Origin: Jiangella endophytica
GTDB lineage: Bacteria; Actinomycetota; Actinomycetes; Jiangellales; Jiangellaceae
Direction of reading: 5' to 3'
NCBI RefSeq assembly: GCF_003427025.1
Contig: NZ_QVAI01000011.1
Span: 1 to 64,000 of the forward strand
DNA: 64,000 bases
Part shown: one piece after another, positions 27,912 to 36,697 of the stretch
How the letters are laid out: each line of letters begins with the position of its first letter
How positions within the stretch are numbered: position 1 is the stretch's first letter
Position numbers and translations under genes: made by a program
The notes under the pieces: generated by a model
Database searches by the model: none
What the model saw: the letters and a program-made list of their open reading frames with translations, nothing else
What the model was told of the DNA's origin: nothing

Positions 27912-28957
27912 GATCTGTCACTCTCTGCCGCACCGACGGTGCGGCGGTCATGGGCCGGCGGCGAAGCCGGCGACTCGGACAGCAGATGACATGCCGCCAG
28001 TCCGTGGTTCGGGACGGGCAGCAACGGGGGGTCGACCCTCGCGCAGATCTCCATGGCGGACGGGCAGCGCGGGTGGAACCGGCAGCCGCTCGGCGGGGCG
28101 AGGGCTGACGGCGGGTCGCCGGCGAGGGTGCGCCGGGACGGTGCGGAGCCACCCCGCCGGATCCGCGGCGTCGCGGCCAGCAGGGCCTGGGTGTAGGGGT
28201 GCCGGGGCGACCGGAAGATCCGTTCCGTCGGCCCCTGCTCGACGATGCGGCCGAGGTACATGACCGCGACGTCCTGGGCGGTCGAGGCGACGACCGACAG
28301 GTCGTGCGTGATGAGGAGCACGCTGATGCCGCGCTCGGCGCGGATGTCGGCGAGCAGGTTGAGGATCTGGCCCCGGATGGACACGTCCAGTGCGGAGACC
28401 GGCTCGTCGGCGATGATGACGTCGGGCTCGACGGCCAGCGCGCGGGCGATGCCGACCCGTTGCAGCTGCCCGCCGCTGAGCTCGTGCGGGCGCCGGGCCA
28501 GGAACTGGCGCCCCGGCTGCAACCCCACCTGGTCGAGCAGCCGGGCCACGTCGTCCTGGGCGGACCCGCGCGACGTGCGGCCGTACAGCGCCATCGCGCT
28601 GTGCAGCGTCTCGAAGACGCTCTTGCGGGGGTTCAGCGCGGAGCCGGGATCCTGGAAGACGGCTTGCACCTTGGGCCGGAAGCTGCGCTGGTACTCGCGT
28701 CGGCTCAGCTGGTCGATCGGCCGGCCGTGCAGCGCGACCGTGCCGGTGTCGGGCCGCAGCAGGCCGAGCGCCATCCGTGCGGTGGTGCTCTTCCCGCACC
28801 CGCTCTCCCCCACCAGCCCGAGCATCCGGGAGCGGTGCAGCTGCAGGTCGACGCCGTCGACGGCGAGCGCCTGGCCGGGTCCGCGGGACAGGACGCCGCG
28901 GCGGATGCCGTAGCGCTTGCTCACCCCGGACAGGCTGAGCACGGGTTCGCCGGTCAC
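27908..28957 (-). CDS. ABC transporter ATP-binding protein (DppF type)
   Basis: A 349-aa ATPase with Walker [16 protein letters not shown], signature LSGGQLQRVGIARAL, Walker [14 protein letters not shown] and switch His in LITHDLSVV. The C-terminal oligopeptide-transporter domain has the Cys pattern GCRFHPRCPSAMEIC that can hold an iron-sulfur cluster in this family. The GTG start overlaps the DppD-type gene by 4 bases; the longer open frame upstream is not used. Confidence 0.93.
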   Translation of the reverse strand: MTGEPVLSLSGVSKRYGIRRGVLSRGPGQALAVDGVDLQLHRSRMLGLVGESGCGKSTTARMALGLLRPDTGTVALHGRPIDQLSRREYQRSFRPKVQAVFQDPGSALNPRKSVFETLHSAMALYGRTSRGSAQDDVARLLDQVGLQPGRQFLARRPHELSGGQLQRVGIARALAVEPDVIIADEPVSALDVSIRGQILNLLADIRAERGISVLLITHDLSVVASTAQDVAVMYLGRIVEQGPTERIFRSPRHPYTQALLAATPRIRRGGSAPSRRTLAGDPPSALAPPSGCRFHPRCPSAMEICARVDPPLLPVPNHGLAACHLLSESPASPPAHDRRTVGAAESDRS

Positions 28958-29931
28958 TGCGCCTCCCCGTCGGTGTCGGCCCGCAGCCAGCAGCGGGCGG
29001 TGCGGTCCCCGCCGAGCCGCACGACCGGCGGGTCGGTGGCGCAGCGGTCGTGGGCGTCCGGACAGCGGGACCGGAACCGGCAGCCGGTGGTGATGCTGCC
29101 CGGCGGTGGGACCACGCCCGGGATGGTGCGCACCCGTTGCTCGACCGGCTCGTCGACGTCCAGGACGCACGCGAGCAACCCCTGGGTGTAGGGGTGACCA
29201 GGTGCGTCGAAGACGGCGTCGACCGGGCCGGACTCCACGATCTGCCCGGCGTACATCACGTAGACGTACTCGCAGGTCTCGGAGACCACGCCGAGGTCGT
29301 GCGTCACCACCAGCAGCGCCATGCCACGGGCGCGGACGACGTCGGTGATGGTGTCGAGGATCTGAGCCTGCACGGTGACATCGAGCGCCGTCGTCGGCTC
29401 GTCGGCCACCAGCAGCTCGGGGTCACCGGCCAGCGCGATCGCGATGAGTACCCGCTGGCGCATGCCGCCGCTGAGCTCGTGCGGGTAGCGCCGGCGGAAC
29501 GCTCGCGAGCTGTCCAGCCCGACGGAGCGGAACAGCGCCGTCACCTGCACCTCTCGCTCGCGCCGGCCCCGGGTGGCCAGCACCTCCTCGACCTGCTCGC
29601 CGACGGTCATCGTCGGATTGAGCCGGGCCAACGCGTCCTGGAACACCATCGCGATGCGACGACCGCGGTAGTCGCGCAGCTGCCGGTCGTCCAGCGCGGC
29701 GAGGTTCACGCCGTCGTAGCTCGCCTCACCGCTGACACCGTCCAGCGCCGACGGCGGGATGAACCGCAGGATGCCGCGCAGCGTCATCGACTTGCCGCAT
29801 CCGCTCTCACCGACCAACGCGACGCGCTGAGCCGGCCGTACCTCGATGCTCACCTCGTCGACAGGCCTGATCACCCCGGCCGGCGTCTTCAGCGCGACCG
29901 AGAAGTCGCGAACCGCGAGTCCTGTGCTCAT
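28954..29931 (-). CDS. ABC transporter ATP-binding protein (DppD type)
   Basis: A 325-aa ATPase partner of the DppF-type subunit. It has Walker [16 protein letters not shown], signature [15 protein letters not shown], Walker [13 protein letters not shown] and VTHDLGVV. The C-terminal Cys region ([15 protein letters not shown]) is present. It starts 26 bases after the DppC-type stop and overlaps the next gene by 4 bases. Confidence 0.93.
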   Translation of the reverse strand: MSTGLAVRDFSVALKTPAGVIRPVDEVSIEVRPAQRVALVGESGCGKSMTLRGILRFIPPSALDGVSGEASYDGVNLAALDDRQLRDYRGRRIAMVFQDALARLNPTMTVGEQVEEVLATRGRREREVQVTALFRSVGLDSSRAFRRRYPHELSGGMRQRVLIAIALAGDPELLVADEPTTALDVTVQAQILDTITDVVRARGMALLVVTHDLGVVSETCEYVYVMYAGQIVESGPVDAVFDAPGHPYTQGLLACVLDVDEPVEQRVRTIPGVVPPPGSITTGCRFRSRCPDAHDRCATDPPVVRLGGDRTARCWLRADTDGEAQ

Positions 29932-29957
29932 CGCTAACTCCGTCTCGTCGGGTGCGG

Positions 29958-30881
29958 TCAGAGGTGGCTGCTCGTCGGCCGCAGCGCGCGGTTGAGACCG
30001 TCGCCGACGAAATTGGCGGCGAGGACGACGAGGAAGATCACGAGGCCCGCCGGAACGCTCATCCACCACGCGGACAGGTCGCGCTGAGCCTGCTGGAGGA
30101 TGTCGCCCCAGCTGAGGTTCGTCGGGTCGCCGAGGCCGAGAAACGCCAGGCCGGCCTGGAGCAGGATCGCGCTGCCCAGGTCGATGGTCGCCTGCACGAT
30201 CAGCGGCGGCAGCGCGTTGGGCAGGACGTCGGAGACGATGATCCGCCGGTTGGAGTGGCCCACCGTCCGGGCCGCGGCCACCATGTCGGTCGTCATGATC
30301 CGCAGGACCTCGCCGCGCACCAGCCTGGCCATCTGCGGCCACAACGCCATCACCAGGGCCGCGCAGATGTAGGCGAGGTTGGCTCCGAGCACCGCGACGA
30401 TGATCAGCGCCAGCGCGAAGCTCGGGATGACCTGGAAGACCTCGGCGATCCGCATGAGCACGGCGTCGACCCGGCCGCCGTAGAAGCCGGCGACCGCACC
30501 CACCAGCGAGCCGATCACGAGTGTGCCGAGCCCCGTGGCGAGGGCGACGATCAGCGAGACGCGGCCGCCGTGGATGAGCTGGGAGAGGATGTCCCGGCCG
30601 ACGGTGTCGGTGCCCAGCAGGTGCTCGCCGCTGGGCGGCTCCAGCAGCGACTGCGAGACCGCCTGCGGATCGTAGGGCGCGATCCAGTCGGCGGCGACGG
30701 CGACCACCACGACGACGACCAGGACGACCAGCCCGGCGACGGCGGGCGGATGACCGAGGAAGCGACGCAGGGCCTGCCGGCCGCCGGGGACCGGCGGGCG
30801 GCGCCGGCCCGGCCTCCACCGCGGGCCGGACGGTGCGGGCGCGGCGTCGAGGGTGTCCGTGACGTCACGGTCGAGGCTCAT
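29958..30881 (-). CDS. ABC transporter permease (DppC type)
   Basis: A 307-aa permease. A basic/Pro-rich N-terminal tail precedes helix 1 (VAGLVVLVVVVVVAVAA). The motif EHLLGTDTVGRDILSQLIHG and an EAA loop (MVAAARTVGHSNRRIIVSDV) are present, and the protein ends in the usual PAGLVIFLVVLAANFVGDG. The ATG at 30881 overlaps the DppB-type stop by 4 bases. Confidence 0.93.
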   Translation of the reverse strand: MSLDRDVTDTLDAAPAPSGPRWRPGRRRPPVPGGRQALRRFLGHPPAVAGLVVLVVVVVVAVAADWIAPYDPQAVSQSLLEPPSGEHLLGTDTVGRDILSQLIHGGRVSLIVALATGLGTLVIGSLVGAVAGFYGGRVDAVLMRIAEVFQVIPSFALALIIVAVLGANLAYICAALVMALWPQMARLVRGEVLRIMTTDMVAAARTVGHSNRRIIVSDVLPNALPPLIVQATIDLGSAILLQAGLAFLGLGDPTNLSWGDILQQAQRDLSAWWMSVPAGLVIFLVVLAANFVGDGLNRALRPTSSHL

Positions 30882-31864
30882 GCGCGACCTCCCGCACCGG
30901 CGCCGACCCGGATCCGCGGGTCGACGAGGCCGTAGACGAGATCGGTGAGGAGGTTCACCAGCACGACCGCGACGGCGATGAGCAGGACCACCCCGATGGT
31001 CACCGCGTTGTCGCGGTTGCGGATCGACTCGTAGAGCAGCTGGCCCATGCCCGGCCAGCCGAACACCGTCTCGACCAGCACCGACCCGGCCAGGACGAAG
31101 CCGAAGCTGTACCCGATGACGGTGACGGCCGGAAGCAGCGAGTTGCGCACCACGTGCCGGCGGATGATCGTCGCCCGGCTGAACCCCTTGGCCCGCGCGG
31201 TCTCGACGTACGGCAGCGTCAGCACGTCGTGCACGCTCGTGCGCACGATGCGCGCCACCACGCCGATCTCCCGCATCGCCAGCACCAGCGCCGGCAGCAG
31301 CAGGTGCGCGAGCAGGTCGGGCAGCCGGTCGAGCCCTTCGGCGGTCGAGCGGGTGGAGTACATGCCCTGGGACGGCAGCACCGACAGCTTGATCGCGAAG
31401 ACCAGCACCAGCATCTGGCCGAGCCAGAACATCGGGATCGAGAGCGAGCCGACGGCGACACCGGTGACCAGGTGATCCAGGAGCCGGGAGCGCGACACCC
31501 CGGCCCACACGCCCACGGCCACGCCGACGATCGCGGCGAACGTCATCGCGGTGACGGTCAGGATGAGCGTGTTGCCGAGCCGGTCGGCGATGAGGTCGGC
31601 CACCGGGACCCGGCCGGCCAGCGACTCGCCGAGGTTCAGCGTGAAGATCTGCTGCAGGTACTCCCAGTAGCGCACCAGCAGCGGCTGGTCGAGTCCGTAG
31701 GCCTCGGTGACCTGGGCGATGTACTCCGGCGTGGCCGGGTAGTCGCCGATGAGCGCCTGGATGGGATCTCCGGGCGCGAGCTGGAGCAGGAAGAACATCA
31801 GCGTCACCACGCCGAAGAGCAGCGGTACCGCATGAAGGAGCCGGCGTGCGGTGAAGCGGAGCAT
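30878..31864 (-). CDS. ABC transporter permease (DppB type)
   Basis: A 328-aa permease, first gene of the second importer operon. It starts MLRFTARRLLHAVPLLFGV, has the EAA loop YVETARAKGFSRATIIRRHV and ends VYGLVDPRIRVG. A GAGGTG ribosome-binding site precedes the ATG at 31864; an upstream ATG at 31942 is rejected because it lacks a site and would lie inside the operator region. The operator at 31939-31954 lies 75 bases upstream. Confidence 0.93.
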   Translation of the reverse strand: MLRFTARRLLHAVPLLFGVVTLMFFLLQLAPGDPIQALIGDYPATPEYIAQVTEAYGLDQPLLVRYWEYLQQIFTLNLGESLAGRVPVADLIADRLGNTLILTVTAMTFAAIVGVAVGVWAGVSRSRLLDHLVTGVAVGSLSIPMFWLGQMLVLVFAIKLSVLPSQGMYSTRSTAEGLDRLPDLLAHLLLPALVLAMREIGVVARIVRTSVHDVLTLPYVETARAKGFSRATIIRRHVVRNSLLPAVTVIGYSFGFVLAGSVLVETVFGWPGMGQLLYESIRNRDNAVTIGVVLLIAVAVVLVNLLTDLVYGLVDPRIRVGAGAGGRA

Positions 31865-31938
31865 GAACACCTCGCTCTCGCCTGACGGGGGATCTCGGCT
31901 GCCGAGCGCACCCGCGTCCTGATGCGCCGTAGACCATT

Positions 31939-31954
31939 GCATACCGAAGTATGC
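31939..31954. promoter_or_regulatory. Candidate GntR/FCD operator (site 2, perfect palindrome)
   Basis: GCATAC-CGAA-GTATGC, a perfect 6-base inverted repeat in the 118-base gap upstream of the importer operon and downstream of the DUF1932 dehydrogenase. It is the best copy of the three-site set. Confidence 0.7.
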
Positions 31955-31982
31955 GGCAGCGTACGACCGTGTCGGCGGAGCG

Positions 31983-32795
31983 TCAAGAGGTCTCTGCGGC
32001 CCAGCGCATCCGGCGCGCCGCCGCTTCGGCGAGCCACGGCTCGACCCCGGCGGCGGACAACGTCTTCGCGACCTCGTCGAGTTCGGCCGCCCGGCGTCGT
32101 CCGTGCTCGCGCACGCGGGACCGCAGGTAGGCCGACAGCGCCTGCCAGTCCGACGTGTCCGGAGTCCCGTCGAGGGAACTCAGCACCTCGCCGGTGACGC
32201 CGTAGTGCTCGGCGGCCGTCACGCATTCGACCACCAGCGACTCCAGGCCTTTGACCACCAGGCTGCGCAGCATCTTGACGGCCGCCGCCTGGCCGGGCTC
32301 GGCGCCGATGACCCGCAGGTTCATGCCCAGCCGCTCACCGTGGCGACGCAGATCGCCGGCGCCGCCGCCGCTGAGCAGCACCGGCACCCGATGGCCATGC
32401 GCGGGCACGGCCGCCATCACGGCGCCGTCGGCGAACCGGGCGCCGGTGGGCTCGACCACGGCGGCCACCCGCCGTTTGGTGTCCGGGCCGGCGGAGTTCC
32501 AGTCGGCGTAGAGGTGCCCGGGCCGCAGCTCACCGGTGATCTCCTCCGCCACCGCGACAGCGGACGAGCCGCTGGTGAGGGCGATGAGGATGTCGCATCG
32601 CGCGGCAAGCTCCGCCATAGTGCCGACCAGCGTGACGTCGCCGGCCGCGGCGCGCCGGCGTACTGCGGCGTCGCCGGACCGGACGTCGAACGCATACAGC
32701 CCCACGGCGGACGCGGACAGGCCGGCGGCGATGGCACCGGCGGCCTCGCCCAGACCGACGAAACCCCACCGGACGACGTCATGCGCGAACTCCAT
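31983..32795 (-). CDS. NAD(P)-binding dehydrogenase with DUF1932 C-terminal domain
   Basis: A 270-aa protein of the 6-phosphogluconate/3-hydroxyisobutyrate dehydrogenase superfamily. The dinucleotide motif GFVGLGEAAGAIAAGL lies near the N-terminus. The segment YADWNSAGPDTKRRV corresponds to the substrate loop. The catalytic-Lys helix has AAAVKMLRSLVVKGLESLVVE, characteristic of the DUF1932 branch. A GGGAGGG ribosome-binding site precedes the ATG. It is the first gene of the minus-strand island and has its own GCATAC-type site upstream, so it is probably co-regulated with the importer. Substrate unknown. Confidence 0.82.
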   Translation of the reverse strand: MEFAHDVVRWGFVGLGEAAGAIAAGLSASAVGLYAFDVRSGDAAVRRRAAAGDVTLVGTMAELAARCDILIALTSGSSAVAVAEEITGELRPGHLYADWNSAGPDTKRRVAAVVEPTGARFADGAVMAAVPAHGHRVPVLLSGGGAGDLRRHGERLGMNLRVIGAEPGQAAAVKMLRSLVVKGLESLVVECVTAAEHYGVTGEVLSSLDGTPDTSDWQALSAYLRSRVREHGRRRAAELDEVAKTLSAAGVEPWLAEAAARRMRWAAETS

Positions 32796-32835
32796 GGAAG
32801 TCCCTCCCACCGGCCACACCTGGTCGGACACCATG

Positions 32836-32851
32836 GCATACCGACGTACAC
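32836..32851. promoter_or_regulatory. Candidate GntR/FCD operator (site 3, imperfect)
   Basis: GCATAC-CGAC-GTACAC: the left arm is identical to site 2 and the right arm matches at 4 of 6 bases. It lies 41 bases upstream of the ATG of the DUF1932 dehydrogenase gene, a typical operator position. Confidence 0.5.
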
Positions 32852-33218
32852 CTGGAAAGGCCCCTTCGTGCCCGGCTGTGACGGGAGGACCGCACTGCCG
32901 CGGCGCCCCGGTGCAGCCCTCTCAGCCCACCGGGACGCCGACGGCAGCAGTCCAGGACGTCAACGGGCCGCCGCCCGGGCCGTCGTCGAGAGGACATGGT
33001 CTGCCTTGCCAAGGCAGGCCACCGACGCACACCTCGAGGACCAGCGCGCCGAACACGCGCTCCTTCATCGCTCACGACCACGAGAGATCATTCGGACGCA
33101 CTCATCGAGGAGGCGCCTCCCGAGGCCGGCGGAAAGTGCTCGTCAGCACGCACTTCCGTGATCATCAACGATCCAACCACCCATAGGGGGTCGAATCCTG
33201 GATGATCATGAGACCTAG
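32852..33218. other. Gene-poor stretch with an orphan palindrome and a repeated 16-mer
   Basis: No supported gene. It contains CTGCCTTG-C-CAAGGCAG (33001-33017), a 17-base near-perfect palindrome with no adjacent start codon. It also contains TGATCATCAACGATCC (33159-33174), the reverse complement of the 16-mer at 11437-11452. It ends at the broken AraC gene. Remains of an insertion or deletion event are the likeliest explanation. Confidence 0.4.
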
Positions 33219-33702
33219 ACGGTCACCCGTCGCAGCGGGCCGGAACACACCCACGAGCAGGCGGAACTGGTCTGGGACGTCACCGGCACGGTGGTCGCGG
33301 TCGCCTTCGACTTCGTCACGGATGCCGCCGGTCCCGGTCATCTCCCGCTCCCCACCGACCACCGCGCCCTCGTCGTCGCCCAGGCGCTGGTCGACGATCC
33401 CGCCGACGATCGCCACCTCACCGACTGGGCCCGGCTCGCCCACGCCAGCGTGCGGACGCTCAGCCGGCTGTTCGTGCACCAGACCGGGCTCACCTTCGCC
33501 CGCGTGGCGCTCGGAGCTGCGGTTGCGCCACTCGCTGGCGCTGCTGGCCGACGGCCACCCGATCGCGGCCGTCGCCGAACGCGTCGGCCACGACTCCACC
33601 AGCGCCTGCTCCGCGGCGTTCCGGCGCCCCCTCGGCCGATCCCCCGGCGCCTGCGCCCAGCCGCGCATCTCCGTCACCCCGGGACGGCCGTCCGCGCGTT
33701 GA
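33219..33702 (+). pseudogene. AraC family regulator remnant, truncated and frameshifted
   Basis: Two reading frames together give an AraC-type protein. Frame A, from a stop at 33216, reads GPEHTHEQAELVWD, a piece of a cupin sensor domain, then jumps to LPTDHRALVVAQALVDDPAD and the first helix-turn-helix (WARLAHASVRTLSRLFVHQT). About 100 residues of the sensor domain between these pieces appear deleted. At 33504 one extra base shifts the frame. Frame B continues WRSELRLRHSLALLADGHPI and AVAERVGHDSTSACSAAFRR, the second helix-turn-helix, to the stop at 33702. No start codon with a ribosome-binding site is found. The gene is most likely dead. Confidence 0.8.
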
Positions 33703-33716
33703 CGGACGCGGCCCGG

Positions 33717-34916
33717 TCAGCGCCGCCCGGTGCCGCCGATCGGGGTGGCCGCACCGGCGAACGGATCCAGCTGGATGTACGCGGCCGTGGGGTTCGCGTC
33801 GTGCACGAGGGACTCGTGGTTGCCGACGTCGTCGAAGGCGAACGCGTAGGCCCGGCCGTCGGCCATCTGCGCGTGGATGTGCTTGGCGTAGTGGTTGGTC
33901 ACGGCGTCCTGGTAGAACGCGCCACCGTCAGGGTCGGGCTGCTGCGAGTTGACCAGCAGCGTGGACCGGTTGAACCCGGCGCACAGGGTCCGCGCGATCG
34001 CCCCGACGTCGTCGTTGGGGGCGGCGAGGTCGCGGTGGCACCCCAGGATCGAGTCGCTCGAGGGCCGGTTGAACGTGGTGACGACAGCACCGGCCGCGTC
34101 GGTGATCGTCATGACGTCGCCCGAGACTCGTCCGGAGAACACCCGGCCCGGCTCGTGGGCGTAGGGCCGGACGGTCAGGGTCTCGGCGCCGTACCGGGCC
34201 CAGACCTGATCGACGTAGGAGGCGAGCACGTCCGGGTCGAGCTGCCCGTTCCCCACCGCGTGCCCGGGCGACAGGACGCGCAGCACGGAGCCGTCCGCCG
34301 CGTTCTGCGCCAGGCCGCCCCACCCGGGGGTCGCCGCCAGGGCGGAGACCACGGCGGCGAAACCGTCCGGCTCGAGCATGCCGGTCCCGGCCACCGAGCC
34401 GTCCGGGCGACGCAGGCCGGTCTGGTACGGCGCGGAGAAGAAGTCGACCTGCGTGCTGTTGATCCACAGCCCGGAGTCGTTGAGGGTGTACTCGGTCCAG
34501 TTGAACAGGATGTCGCGATTCGGGTCGGTCGGGTTCTGCACCGCCGGCTGGACGAGCCGGCCGTCATCGACCACCTTGAAGACGAGCTTCCGGCCGTAGG
34601 AGAAGTAGACGCGTCCGGACAGCGGCGGCAGCGCGATGGTGATCGACTGCCCGTCGGCCGGCCCCGGGATCGACGCGTCCGGAGCATCGACCGGGACCTC
34701 GCCGACAGCGGGCCACGGGTGGAACGTGCCGGCGGCGTCGGCGTACCCGAGCCGGCCGTCCCGCTCCCCGAGGACGTAGACGTAGACGGGATCGCCACGG
34801 CCGGAGTCGTTGGTGATCGTGAGCGGGACGGCCTCGGCGGCGGCCGCGGGTGCCGCGGCGATCGATCCGGACGCGACGACGGCGAATGCGGCGAGAGCGC
34901 TGGCGAGCTTCCTCAT
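33717..34916 (-). CDS. Secreted glycoside hydrolase family 64 beta-1,3-glucanase
   Basis: A 399-aa exported enzyme. Residues 1-30 are a Sec signal peptide (KLASALAAFAVVASGSIAAA, cleavage near AAAA). The mature part shows the thaumatin-like GH64 pattern of laminaripentaose-producing glucanases: VPLTITNDSGRGDPVYVYVL, GRVYFSYGRKLVFKV, NWTEYTLNDSGLWINSTQVD, LGCHRDLAAP, and the C-terminal AYAFAFDDVGNHESLVHD. It has no extra carbohydrate-binding module. It should release oligosaccharides from fungal or plant beta-1,3-glucan outside the cell. An AT-rich site with GGAAAGCTTCC lies upstream. Confidence 0.88.
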   Translation of the reverse strand: MRKLASALAAFAVVASGSIAAAPAAAAEAVPLTITNDSGRGDPVYVYVLGERDGRLGYADAAGTFHPWPAVGEVPVDAPDASIPGPADGQSITIALPPLSGRVYFSYGRKLVFKVVDDGRLVQPAVQNPTDPNRDILFNWTEYTLNDSGLWINSTQVDFFSAPYQTGLRRPDGSVAGTGMLEPDGFAAVVSALAATPGWGGLAQNAADGSVLRVLSPGHAVGNGQLDPDVLASYVDQVWARYGAETLTVRPYAHEPGRVFSGRVSGDVMTITDAAGAVVTTFNRPSSDSILGCHRDLAAPNDDVGAIARTLCAGFNRSTLLVNSQQPDPDGGAFYQDAVTNHYAKHIHAQMADGRAYAFAFDDVGNHESLVHDANPTAAYIQLDPFAGAATPIGGTGRR

Positions 34917-34994
34917 GGCGGACGACGAGCCTCCTCCGGGCTTCCAGAGGTCCCGGCGGCCGTCCGCCGGACACCTCACCCGGCCGTGACAATA

Positions 34995-35010
34995 TTGGAA
35001 AGCTTCCTTT
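34995..35010. promoter_or_regulatory. Candidate operator upstream of the GH64 gene
   Basis: TTGGAAAGCTTCCTTT lies 79 bases before the GH64 ATG, in a patch much richer in A/T than its surroundings. It is centred on AAGCTT with GGA/CC flanks, similar in style to LacI-family operators of actinomycete polysaccharide genes. One base is missing for a perfect palindrome. Confidence 0.35.
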
Positions 35011-35054
35011 CTGTAAACCCTCTTGTCATATCCGACGCTGCGAGTGCCCCGGGT

Positions 35055-35774
35055 TCAGCGACGCGGTTCCCACCGGAACATCCGGCCGGCCAGGGCGACG
35101 GCGACGACGACCCAGCTCAGCGTCGGCGCCAGGAGCAGCAGCGAGTCGCCGAGCGCCACCCCGCCGTTCCAGGCGTTGACGACCAGCTCGGTCGCGGCGC
35201 CGCCCGGCAGCAGCCGCTTGAGGGTCGCGAGGTCCTCGGTGCCGGCGATACCGACCCAGCTGGCGACGGCGATGACGCCGAGGCTGACCGGCAGCGTGGT
35301 CACCTGGGCGTGCTCGGGTGAGTTCGTCAGACCGGCGGTGGCCAGGCCGAGGCCCAGCATCATCGCCACCATCGCCAGTACCGCAACGGCCAGCAGGAGC
35401 ACGTTGTCCGGCGATCCGGCGACGGCGGACAGGACGATCAGGATGACGACCACCTGGATCAGCGAGATCACGGTGATCGGCAGGAGCAGCCCGGAGATGA
35501 TGCCGGTGTCGCTCTCCGCGGTCGAGCGCAGGCGCTTGAGGAAGAGGTTCTGCCGCCGCGACGCCAGGGTCGTGACGGTGGTGGCGTAGAGACCGAACGC
35601 CCCGACGGTGAACATCACGATCGCCGCGATGTAGCCGAGGCTCGCCAGGTCGGCGAAGACCTCGTGCTGGTAGACGAAGTACGTGCTCACGGCGACGGGC
35701 ATGACGAGACTGGTGACCAGAACCAGCCGGTTCCGGAAGATCTGGATCAGCTCGCTGAGAGCGATCGAGAGCAT
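35055..35774 (-). CDS. ABC-2 type transporter permease
   Basis: A 239-aa membrane protein with six hydrophobic segments and the ABC-2 exporter layout, starting with a short cytoplasmic helix (ALSELIQIFRNRLVLVTSLV). It forms an exporter with the ATPase encoded 38 bases upstream. The two-component genes alongside suggest inducible export of a toxic compound or antibiotic-like signal. Confidence 0.88.
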   Translation of the reverse strand: MLSIALSELIQIFRNRLVLVTSLVMPVAVSTYFVYQHEVFADLASLGYIAAIVMFTVGAFGLYATTVTTLASRRQNLFLKRLRSTAESDTGIISGLLLPITVISLIQVVVILIVLSAVAGSPDNVLLLAVAVLAMVAMMLGLGLATAGLTNSPEHAQVTTLPVSLGVIAVASWVGIAGTEDLATLKRLLPGGAATELVVNAWNGGVALGDSLLLLAPTLSWVVVAVALAGRMFRWEPRR

Positions 35775-35812
35775 GACTGTGGTGTCCTTTCGTCCTGACG
35801 GGTGCGGTGTGG

Positions 35813-36697
35813 TCAGTTCTCGCCGATGGCGCGGAAGACGTCGTCGAGCCGGGTCGGGCCGGCCTGCAGCTCCCGCAGTTCCACGTCGTGGTCGTGGGCC
35901 CAGTCGAGCAGGACCCGCAGGTCCTGTTGCAGGCTGAACGTCTCGACGACGAGGGCGCCGCCCGCCGCCCGGGTGGTTCGCACCGGCGGTGCCGGCGCGA
36001 AGTCAGGCAGCGCGAAGCGGATCACCGCAGGAAGCGTCTGGGTCAGCTCCACGACGGTGCCCTCGCGGTGAAAGGTCCCCTCGTGCATGAGCCCGATGCG
36101 GTCGGCCCGCTGCTGGGCCTCCTCCAGGTAGTGCGTGGTGAGCACGATGGTGGAGCCCTCCTCGCGCAGCTTGTCCACCGACGCCCACAACGCATCCCTG
36201 GACTGGATGTCCAGGCCCGTCGTCGGCTCGTCCAGGAACACCAGCTCAGGTGCGCCGTAGATGGCGGTGGCGAAGTCCAGCCGCCGCTTCTCGCCGCCGG
36301 ACAGCTGCGACACCTTGGTGCCCGCCTTGCGGGTCAGGCCCGCGACGTCGAGCACGCGCCCGACGTCGTCCGCGCGCCGGGTGAGCCGGCCGATGAGCCG
36401 GACCGACTCACGGACCGTCAGGTCCGGGCTGAACCCGCTCTCCTGCAGCATGATGCCCATCCGCGGGCGTACGGCGCCGCGGTCGTCCGGGCTCTGCCCG
36501 AAGACGCGGACCGTGCCCGACGACGCCGGCCGGTGCCCCTCGACGACCTCCAGCGTCGACGTCTTGCCGGCGCCGTTGGTGCCGAGCAGCGCGTAGAGCT
36601 CGCCGCGTCGCACCTGGAAGGACAGGTCCTTCACGGCGTGGAAGTCGCCGTAGCGGACGTTGAGGTTCTCGACCTCGATGACAGGTGTAGTGGACAT
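35813..36697 (-). CDS. ABC exporter ATP-binding protein
   Basis: A 294-aa ATPase of the drug-exporter (DrrA/CcmA-like) group. It has Walker A GTNGAGKTSTLEVVEG, signature LSGGEKRRLDFATAI, Walker B LVFLDEPTTGLDI and TTHYLEEAQQRADRI. The C-terminal 70 residues are a regulatory extension typical of such exporters. It is divergent from the histidine kinase gene with a 133-base intergenic region, where a shared regulated promoter is expected. Confidence 0.92.
   Translation of the reverse strand: MSTTPVIEVENLNVRYGDFHAVKDLSFQVRRGELYALLGTNGAGKTSTLEVVEGHRPASSGTVRVFGQSPDDRGAVRPRMGIMLQESGFSPDLTVRESVRLIGRLTRRADDVGRVLDVAGLTRKAGTKVSQLSGGEKRRLDFATAIYGAPELVFLDEPTTGLDIQSRDALWASVDKLREEGSTIVLTTHYLEEAQQRADRIGLMHEGTFHREGTVVELTQTLPAVIRFALPDFAPAPPVRTTRAAGGALVVETFSLQQDLRVLLDWAHDHDVELRELQAGPTRLDDVFRAIGEN

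Noticed and set aside
27928-27944. Hairpin CCGCACCG-A-CGGTGCGG as a terminator
   Set aside because: It lies inside the coding end of the DppF-type gene and just before the coupled SBP gene, so termination there is unlikely; at most it modulates SBP expression.
33197-33218. Possible tRNA T-arm (GGGGTCGAATCC-like)
   Set aside because: The stretch GGTCGAATCCTGG resembles a T-loop, but no acceptor stem, anticodon arm or D-arm can be built around it.
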